Source: Sympetrum striolatum (lineage: Eukaryota > Arthropoda > Insecta > Odonata > Libellulidae). From it: a stretch of DNA of 64,000 nt. This document shows positions 57,205 to 64,000 of this stretch, piece after piece. The notes beneath the pieces were generated by a model, which saw only the letters and a list, made by a program, of their open reading frames with translations, ran no database searches and was not told where the DNA came from. The translations under genes were made by a program, and so were the position numbers. Numbering within the stretch: position 1 is the stretch's first letter; each line of letters begins with the position of its first letter. The stretch is from NCBI GenBank assembly GCA_947579665.1, contig CANPUZ010000065.1:248001-312000 (forward strand), read 5' to 3'.

Positions 57205-58241
57205 AAAAATCTGATGTGGCCAGCACATGACTTTCTCCATTTGTAAAATGTAAATATTTATCTACGACAGTATTTTCGAACTCTATATTCAATCTAAACT
57301 TGGAAGATTAGTGATTAATATATATATTATTATATTTGACCCAGAGCGCCCACAAAGTGCATAATCAGAAACTTCCGGTTTATCAGTATTTCATGAATAA
57401 CTCCTAAAAAATCAGTGATAAATAAATATGTTTAAAAAAAAGTTACAGTAATATACATTTTCTAAAACTTTTATAAATAATAGGTTATACCTACATATCA
57501 TATTTATGGAGATATTTTGAAAACCCGAAATGAGCTTTGAAGAATGAAGATCGACTTCCGGTAAACCGATTTACTCCAAACACTAATCTACTCTAACTGC
57601 ACCAACCAAATTACTATATGTGAAATTTGGTGTTGATACAATGAATGGTTTTTATGTTAGAGCGCCCACAAAGTACATAACAGCTACTTCCGGTTTATCG
57701 GTATTTCACGATTAACTCGTAATCAATCGGTGATACAAAAATATATTAAATACAAAAGTTATAGTAAATTACATTATCTAAACTTTTATAAGTAATACAA
57801 TGCACGTATATATCGTATTTATGGAGATATTTTGAAAACCGGAAATTAGCTTTGATGAATGAAGCTCGACTTCCGGTTAACCGATTTACTCCAGAAACTA
57901 ATAAACTCTGACAGCACAAACCACAATGCTATGTACGAAGTTTGGTATTGATACGACCAATAGTTTTCACGTTAGAGTCCCAATATCACACACACACACA
58001 CACACCCTGTCAGACTTTTTTCAAGTCCGTTTTTCCTTGGCAATTTCCTGGGTGCACGCCCTTATGTGCAAAGTCATCTTAACCCTTTCCTTACACACAC
58101 ATAAACACAGACATCATTCCGAAAATGGTGAAAACGTGTTCTAGGGACCCCAAAACATCTATTTCCGTCGAAATCTAGAGGTCGAGTTTTTTCATGAAAA
58201 CAATACTTTCTCTATACTTCGTATATGGAGAAAGTAAAAAT
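57205..58241 (-). repeat. CTTTCTCC-family repeat, copy E
   Basis: Runs from AAAAATCTGATGTGGCCAGC to CTTCGTATATGGAGAAAGTA. Reverse orientation relative to copy D and its closest relative: the internal CTTCCGGTTTATC and GAGCGCCCACAAAGT phrases are shared, as are two about 310-bp units. CA microsatellites at 57,988-58,005 and 58,094-58,108 replace the GT tract of D. About 80 bp between the two CA runs (58,010-58,090) has no counterpart in D and is probably a later insertion. Confidence 0.9.
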
Positions 58242-59067
58242 AGTACTTGAAAAGACCGGCCAAAATATTGAAAATCATTGCAAGAACTTGCAAAAATAAC
58301 TAACGTTTTTCGTAAAATCCCGTGCTCTAATTATTGATGCATATGGCAATTATAATTTGCGTGTAATTTGCCAGTCATTCGGTAGCATCGCAAACCCTTT
58401 CGCAAATGCTATCGTTTCGATGGAAATAATTAGCGTTTCATTCTTCGCAAATAACCACTCGGGCGTTAGTTGGAATGGAAAATTATTCCCTCCATCCTAA
58501 TTAGACCGTTTTAAACCAAGTACACCCGCGATTCCCCTTAAAATATTTTTTCCTCGCTTCCTTTATTATCGAAAGTGAATGAATCGTGAAAATAAATTGA
58601 TTTGGATATTATACCAAAATGTGATTTGGTTTTATAAAGGCAGTTGGGAAATTAATTTTTCAGAGTATTATTTTAACTAAATAACAGCAAATAAATCGGA
58701 ACAGAAATAATAATTTTATTGTAAACAAGCAATTTATCAATTCGTTAATTGATAAATCCATTGCTTGATAACTCACCCTCTTGAATATTTAGTATTCTGA
58801 AAATCTCTGACATGAACACCAAAATCGAAATAAAATATCAATGTTAAAGCAGCAAAAGCTTCACAGACTTAGTTTAAAATCGACACAAGAATACTCCTTC
58901 GTCCTGTAAATTTATTCAAGGAGTATAAATTAATTTAAAGGCAAAATTTTGAGTTAAAGATTGATAAGGCAATACTTCCGAGCATACATTTGCAATTGGA
59001 CAGGTTATACAAAATTTTGAATTCAAACCATCAATAAATACACTATAGATTTGATTTGGCCTCCAAG
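58242..59067. other. Unique-looking region with a long hairpin
   Basis: No gene recognised. 58,300-58,560 is of more balanced composition, with repeated TAATTA and GCAAAT-like motifs. Confidence 0.4.
58726..58768. other. Near-perfect inverted repeat
   Basis: ATTTATCAATT and AATTGATAAAT pair perfectly around CGTT. The stem extends outward through AAGCA/TGCTT with a small bulge, giving about 16 bp of stem. Confidence 0.8.
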
Positions 59068-59410
59068 TACCGTATTTGACGGCATATAAGACGCACCGGC
59101 ATATAAGACGCACCCTCAAAGTTGGCCACTCAAAAGGAAAAAATAGTTTTAATAGTCCATGCGAAAGCGCGGTACCACAATAACTTAAAATGTAGTTTCT
59201 TATAGTTGTAACGTTTCTTAAAAGCCAAATATTAACACAATCATTGAATGCAATTACCAAAGATATTTAGTTTTAAGAAAATTTAACAAATGGAAGCTAA
59301 TTTGACATTATATATTTCAATAATTGAACTGCAAGCAATCGAACAAAATACAAATTAAAGCAGAAGGAATATTTATTATTACAGAATTGGGGAAAACATA
59401 TTATGTTTAT

Positions 59411-59530
59411 GTTTTTAGCAGTCTTCAATTGATCTTCCTGCAGTCGCCAAGTAAGTATCATTTTTTCTGTAGGTGGACCAATATCCCTTGCTGCTGCTCT
59501 GTTTCCATGCACTTTAGCGTAATTTAACAC
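59411..59530 (-). pseudogene. pogo-like transposase HTH fragment
   Basis: LNYAKVHGNRAAARDIGPPT, then EKMILTWRLQEDQLKTAK. This is the psq/BrkDBD-type helix-turn-helix with the conserved HGNRAA and W-R-x-Q-E-x-x-L blocks, found at the N-terminus of POGK-like pogo transposases. The frame then enters AT-rich non-homologous sequence. No second HTH or DDE domain remains. Confidence 0.75.
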
Positions 59531-60309
59531 TCACAGTTTATGTTGAATAGTGTAGTTTAATCTCTTATTTCCTGTAGTCATATTTCCGAGGGTGTTTTTT
59601 TAAACAAATAGTCTTACTCAGCAAGAAGAGGACACACTTTTCTGTTATGATCAGCCGGGTTGCGAGATCCAAACCTGAAAATACCGCGATACCGCTGCCA
59701 GATCTCAGGGTTGCCAGATCCAGATCCGAAAAAACCGCCTCCAGATCGCGCTGAGATAGCCCAAATCCGCCCAATGTTCACTTTCAAACGGCATATGGGA
59801 AATTCATATAAATATATTCCAAAATAAACATCTAAAGACCTTTATTTCGCAAGTGAATGCATGAAGCATATTCATTTTGGTTCATTAAGAATATGAAGAA
59901 TTAAATAAATTTTTCGAAATTATCAATTGAAACAATTTTCTTTTATTAACCATGAGTCGTTAGGATACAAACACTTATTGCACATTCAACTGACATATAT
60001 TCTTAAGTAAATAATTACAAAATGTAAATGAACAATAAAACTTTTTACAGGACAGTTTCCGATATATTCTTTTCATGGATCAGTTCTTTCCTCGCCAACC
60101 ATTATTACTGCTTCAAAGAGGTCGTCTCCGTTCTCTTCACTTCGGTGATGAATAGCGAAATAGCATCTCCTCAGAGGGAGTAAAGTGATCGCAGAAAACG
60201 TAACTGACCTAATTAAAATTTGAAAGAGCTTTAGGAATTACTATATTTTGGACTTGGAAAATTATAAAATTGCAATACAATTTCTCAACTTATTTTCAGT
60301 AGAATGCTG

Positions 60310-60688
60310 GTATTATACTTACATTTAGATGAATACGGATTTGCAAAATTGATTCCAGCATAATAGTCTTCATTCTGTTCCTCGGCTTTGTCTTTACTGC
60401 ATTCATTACGCTGAAGACTCTTTTTACGACGGCGTTGCTTATCGGTAGGGTAAGCGCTTTCATGGCAAAATCAGCAAGATCCTTGTATGTCTGTTCTTTC
60501 GCTGCATTTCTGAGGTTCCGAACTCATGTCCAAAACCTCTCAACGTCGATTTCTGATGGATCGACAGCTTCAGGACAAACCTCATGCAGAGACAGTGTGC
60601 CCAGTGCTCTCCTAAGAAAGCTGCTGATGATAGAGTCTAATAAAGAAAGATATTCAAATAAGCATGGGTGCGCCAATGTGGTGATATA
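60310..60688 (-). pseudogene. hAT transposase C-terminal (dimerisation) domain remnant
   Basis: LFEYLSLLDSIISSFLRRAL, LHEVCPEAVDPSEIDVERFW, a single TGA at about 60,522, then DLADFAMKALTLPISNAVVK, RVFSVMNAVKTKPRNRM and LESILQIRIHL in the same frame. LPISNA and the RVFS block are the hallmarks of the hAT C-terminal dimerisation domain in ZBED-like transposases. The BED finger and most of the RNase H-like DDE domain are not recognisable in the 2.27-kb element. Confidence 0.88.
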
Positions 60689-61059
60689 TTAAGACGTTTT
60701 ATATCGCTTGCCAAATAATCGTAACTATTTTTTCCTTCTCTCGCTTGGCAACCTCTTGGAGGAAAGAACTCTTTAAGACTCGTATATCTACAACACTAAA
60801 AAATTACAGCATAGAATAAAATAAGTTTTTAATAGATATTGGACTCGTCCTAACTATAAATCCAAACAACACTGCTGACAAGTTTCCAATAGTTCACTTA
60901 TGCAAACTACTATCTTGGAAAGTTTAATAAGTTGGCCTCATAAGCATTAAACTCCTCTGGTTTCCAATGCATTTAGTTTTTGAAAGATTTGACATATTTG
61001 TAGTAAGAAGCGGGCATGAATAAACTAGCCCATGTAAGTTACACGTTTTTCGGTTTCTG

Positions 61060-61107
61060 GGCTGCCTTGGACCCCCTCCCAATTGGCAAATCCTGGCTGC
61101 GCCACTG
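61060..61107 (-). mobile_element. GGCGCAGCCAGG-type hAT/MITE terminus inside the hAT
   Basis: Read on the minus strand from 61,107: CAGTGGCGCAGCCAGGATTT, then a G-rich GGGAGGGGGTCC. This resembles widespread hAT MITE ends. The other end was not found. Confidence 0.45.
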
Positions 61108-61266
61108 CCACGACTGTGGCACAACTGGCTGCCACACTGCAACAACAACACAAAAGGAAGAGGGTAATCTGAGAAAGCCCAAATCGCGGTCATATGATCC
61201 ACAATCAGCCCTTTCAGCTGTAAGCACCGCATTAATCGCGCTAGCGGCTATTTTCCATGAACAATG

Positions 61267-61743
61267 TACCGTAATTTTCTAATTATGATACGCACCCACT
61301 ATAAGACGCACCCTCGTTATTACAAGCGCAATGTGAGAATTTTCTTATCACCATGTATAGTACGCATTTGGTTTTTAGAGAATGGAATTCTACGCTATTA
61401 TTCGCGTATGGTCATCTGCCGGATTCAGCACCCAACAGATCACCGCGCAAGCATGGAATGCTGCTAATGGCTTTCCCCCTTTGATTTCTCAATGTGACGA
61501 TCTATCAGTAACAGGTTCTTCCCCTATGAATTTTAATTTAATAATTTTCTTAATATGCAGAAGTGTTCTTTTCAGAATAAACATGAAATCAGAATACATA
61601 TATGTATGTTGAGTTATTTACTTCAAATGTCACCTACAGCCGGAATAAAAAGATGATGTTTGTAACCATGTATAATACGCACCCTACTTTTTTGACGTAT
61701 TTTCAAGGAAAAAAATGCGTACTTTACATGGAAAATTACGGTA
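61267..61743. mobile_element. MITE related to the enclosing pogo family
   Basis: TACCGTAATTTTC at 61,267 and its reverse complement GAAAATTACGGTA ending at 61,743, with TA at both borders. TACGCACC and AAGACGCACC motifs near both ends mirror those of the 59,068-62,232 element. 477 bp, non-coding. Confidence 0.75.
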
Positions 61744-62388
61744 CTTATTTGCTTTTCGGGGGGAGGAACGGGAGAACCGTGAGACTGAATATTAGAATAA
61801 TTGCGCTCGAAACAAAAAACTTAGTCGCAGTTTTCGAAGGTAGCCCAAATCGCGGCCATTGAATAAGCAACCCGCCCATTGGGCGGAATACCGCCACAGG
61901 GACTTTCAAACCCGCCACTGAGCACCTGAAGATAGCCCAATTCGCGGAAATCCGCCCAATCTGGCAACCCTGCCAGATCTCGCTAAAATAGCCCAATGTT
62001 CATTTTCAAACTACATGTTGGAAGTTCATAATAAGTAATACCAAAGTGATAATCAGAGTATAACTGATATAATGGAGCCGAAATAGGTAGTATAGACCAT
62101 TTGGGCTAAAAATAGCATTCAGTATTGAAAGTTAACCTGTGGAGGTTGAACCTTCACATATAAGACGCAGGGAAAATTTTCGAGACATAATTTAGGAAAA
62201 AAGGTGCGTCTTATATGCCGTCAAATACGGTAATTTATAATCAGTGCTGGTCCATTAAGTAGTCAATAAATAAATAAAATAAAATTTTAGCCTTATAATC
62301 CTGTTTACTTCAATAAACTATCAAAAATAGATCAAATGTGATGTTATTTAGCCATAACATTAAGAATTTTTCATAATCAGTTTAATTA

Positions 62389-62998
62389 TTGATATTAAAT
62401 TCAAGACAAAATATGTATAAATGATTCTGAATAAAAGGAAGATGACAACCTTGAATAACTAATTCAAGCAAATGGTTCTCAATTCTTTAACAATACACAC
62501 AGCATTCTATTTAAACCATGAGGGCCATAGACCAACTGTTTGTAATCAGACAAACTTTAGATAAATGCTATGAGCATAATTTTGAACTGCATATGCTATT
62601 GTAGAGGTTAGACAAGCATTTGATAATATAAACAGGATCAAACTCTGAGAAGCAATGGAGGATATGGAAATTCATTCCAAAATAATTATATTATTGATAT
62701 TAAATTCAATACAAAATATGTATAAATGATACTGAATAAAAGGAAGATGACAACCTTGAATAACTAATTCAAGCAAATGGTTCTCAATTCTTTAACAATA
62801 CACACAGCATTCTATTTAAACCATGGGGACCATAGACCAACTGTTTGTAATCAGAAAAACTTTAGATAAATGCTATGAGCATAATTTTGAACTGCATATG
62901 CTATTGTAGAGGTTAGACAAGCATTTGATAATATAAACAGGATCAAACTCTGAGAAGCAATGGAGGATATGGAAATTCCATCCAAAATAATTATATTG
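62389..62998. repeat. Direct tandem duplication, 305-bp period
   Basis: Two copies beginning TTGATATTAAATTCAANAC at 62,389 and 62,694, differing at only a few positions (for example GATTCTG/GATACTG and GAGGGCC/GGGGACC). A few bases of a third unit follow. Confidence 0.93.
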
Positions 62999-63725
62999 AT
63001 TGAAATTAAATTGAAGAAGAGCATGGCTAAAGCAAACATACATAATAAATTGAATTTGAATTCAGTACTGGGATAAAGCGAGGAGATGGCCTATGGGCCA
63101 CACTGTTTATTCTAGAATTACACAAAGCTGAAGAAAAAAATAGATCAAAAGAGGAACAATATTTAGAAATAAAGAGAAAGAAGCAAGCAAAATGGGATTG
63201 ATAGTTAATACCAGTAAAACTAAATATATACTTATGAACTCAACTGGAAAACCTAGAGTCACCCAGGATTTGGAGATAGAACAGATAAAATTTGAAGCTG
63301 TGGAAGAGTTTAAATATCTAGAAAATATATATAAATTACAAAAAAAGCATAATATGAATAAATGAATGAATACAAGCAAGGAATAAAAGTTAGTTTGCAA
63401 ATATAAAGATACTCAAGAGGAAGTTAATAAAAAGAAACACTTAAATACAAATATAAAAATGAATGGTTATATGAGAATGGATTTTGGCAAAGGAGAACCA
63501 AAGAGGAGTTAAAGACAATAATGAATTGGGGAAGATATAGTTAAGTTCATTAAATCTTTCAGAATATAATGCTCGGACCATGTGGAAAGGATGTAGAGAC
63601 AGCAATAAGGTGATAGAAGGGAGACTGTATGCCACTAGATGGAGAGGAAGGTACAGATTGAGATGACTAATTCATAAAGGACATGGAGAAGATGAAAGTG
63701 AGAAGACAGAGAAGTGGAGGCTGAT
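62389..63725 (+). pseudogene. RTE-like LINE with duplicated RT segment, inactive
   Basis: 62,389-62,693 and 62,694-62,998 are tandem copies of about 305 bp. Each encodes HNFELHMLFVEVRQAFDNIN-type RT motif A (a Val replaces the usual Asp region) and LREAMEDMEI. Downstream come GIKRGDGLWATLFILELHKA (RT motif B region) and NTSKTKYILMNSTGKP, then EFKYLENIY, and the C-terminus shared with 50.9 kb. Frameshifts lie between the blocks and the catalytic DD box is not visible. Duplication plus decay rule out activity. Confidence 0.75.
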
Positions 63726-64000
63726 CTGGGGCCATATTATGTAACTCGTCGGTTTGGAAGCAGTTGGTTCGATTTCAAATCCAACCGACTGGAGAGGAAA
63801 TCGTGATCTCTCACCGACTCGGCCTCTAAATCCTATTCTGTAGCATCGTCGGGCAGAAAACTGCCAAACCGACTGCCCCCACCCACTTTAAGGGGAAACA
63901 TCCAAGCATTTCCAAAAGTGACGGTCACGTGCTTCATCTCAACCAATGAGAGGGCAAACGAGTAGACAAATGAAGAATGAAACAAGGCGTGTGAAAGCGG
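63726..64000. mobile_element. GC-richer MITE-like segment, runs off the window
   Basis: GGGGCCATATTATGTAACTC begins right after the LINE C-terminus. GTCGGTTTGGAAGCAGT (about 63,749) is matched by the reverse ACTGCCAAACCGAC (about 63,862), and ATTCTGTAGCATCGTCGG resembles the start. Possibly a Harbinger-type MITE, but the outer end is outside the window. Confidence 0.4.

Larger units (their letters stand above)
59706..61972 (-). mobile_element. hAT element with 8-bp target duplication
   Basis: Begins CAGGGTTGCCAGATCC and ends ATCTGGCAACCCTG. CCAGATCT flanks both sides (59,698-59,705 and 61,973-61,980), an exact 8-bp hAT duplication. It carries the C-terminal part of a hAT transposase on the minus strand. 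It is inserted into an older, diverged copy of its own family: the left flank GGGTTGCGAGATCCAAACCT and the right flank TCGCTAAAATAGCCCAATGT both resemble the element's own left end. Confidence 0.92.
59068..62232 (-). mobile_element. pogo-like (Tc1/mariner) element containing nested insertions
   Basis: Terminal inverted repeats of 30 bp are identical: TACCGTATTTGACGGCATAT followed by AAGACGCACC at 59,068, and its reverse complement ending at 62,232. The borders include TA, the superfamily target. A BrkDBD-type HTH fragment of a pogo transposase lies near the left end on the minus strand. The rest of the transposase is missing. The interior is interrupted by a hAT element with its own target duplication. 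Removing the hAT leaves under 1 kb, so this is an internally deleted copy. Confidence 0.85.

Noticed and set aside
61016..61282. 88-codon plus-strand frame and overlapping minus-strand frames
   Set aside because: They run through a hAT-type terminus and MITE ends; the translated similarity reflects the DNA repeat.
1..64000. CRISPR arrays, bacterial operons, ribosome binding sites, rRNA genes
   Set aside because: The window is animal nuclear DNA. The tandem satellite has no spacer structure and no rRNA sequence was recognised.

Overview
This is a window of AT-rich animal nuclear DNA, most likely from an arthropod. The evidence is a nuclear copy of mitochondrial ND4 that reads correctly only with the invertebrate mitochondrial code (AGA=Ser, TGA=Trp), plus CR1, RTE-like, Jockey-like and Penelope-like retroelements and Tigger, pogo, hAT, TTAA-type and Helitron DNA transposons. 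I cannot name the species. No complete, convincingly functional host gene is visible. The recognisable coding sequence is almost all transposon-derived and mostly broken.

Layout. 1-27,825 is one large tandem satellite array (monomers of about 146-168 bp, organised into irregular multi-kilobase higher-order blocks). It is split once, at 2,466-9,790, by a 7.3-kb Helitron whose termini and empty site can be read exactly. The Helitron carries a 5'-truncated CR1 LINE with a long open reading frame and a copy of a dispersed repeat. 27,826-30,990 is a large inverted-repeat (foldback-like) structure whose arms hold repeated pol III B-box-like hairpins. 31,690-34,370 holds two Penelope-like GIY-YIG fragments and a LINE tail. 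35,390-37,000 holds a LINE tail and an ND4 numt that was later split by a non-autonomous Tigger element.

37,000-46,000 contains dispersed repeats, a DDX24-like helicase pseudogene fragment, a second Tigger copy of the same family and several LINE 3' ends. 45,900-51,250 contains exon-like open segments with splice-acceptor-like borders, a Ty3/gypsy integrase tail, several inverted-repeat MITEs and an RTE-like LINE end. 54,484-55,675 is a decayed Tigger with transposase remnants. 59,068-62,232 is a pogo-like element nested with a hAT (8-bp target duplication), which in turn holds a MITE. 62,389-63,725 is an RTE-like LINE with a tandemly duplicated reverse-transcriptase segment.

The order of events is readable in several places: satellite, then Helitron; numt, then Tigger; pogo, then old hAT, then younger hAT, then MITE. 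The window looks like heterochromatin or its margin: a satellite array on the left that frays at its right edge into a transposon graveyard. The dispersed CTTTCTCC repeat family (six copies) and the B-box-bearing foldback are the structures I could least match to named families.
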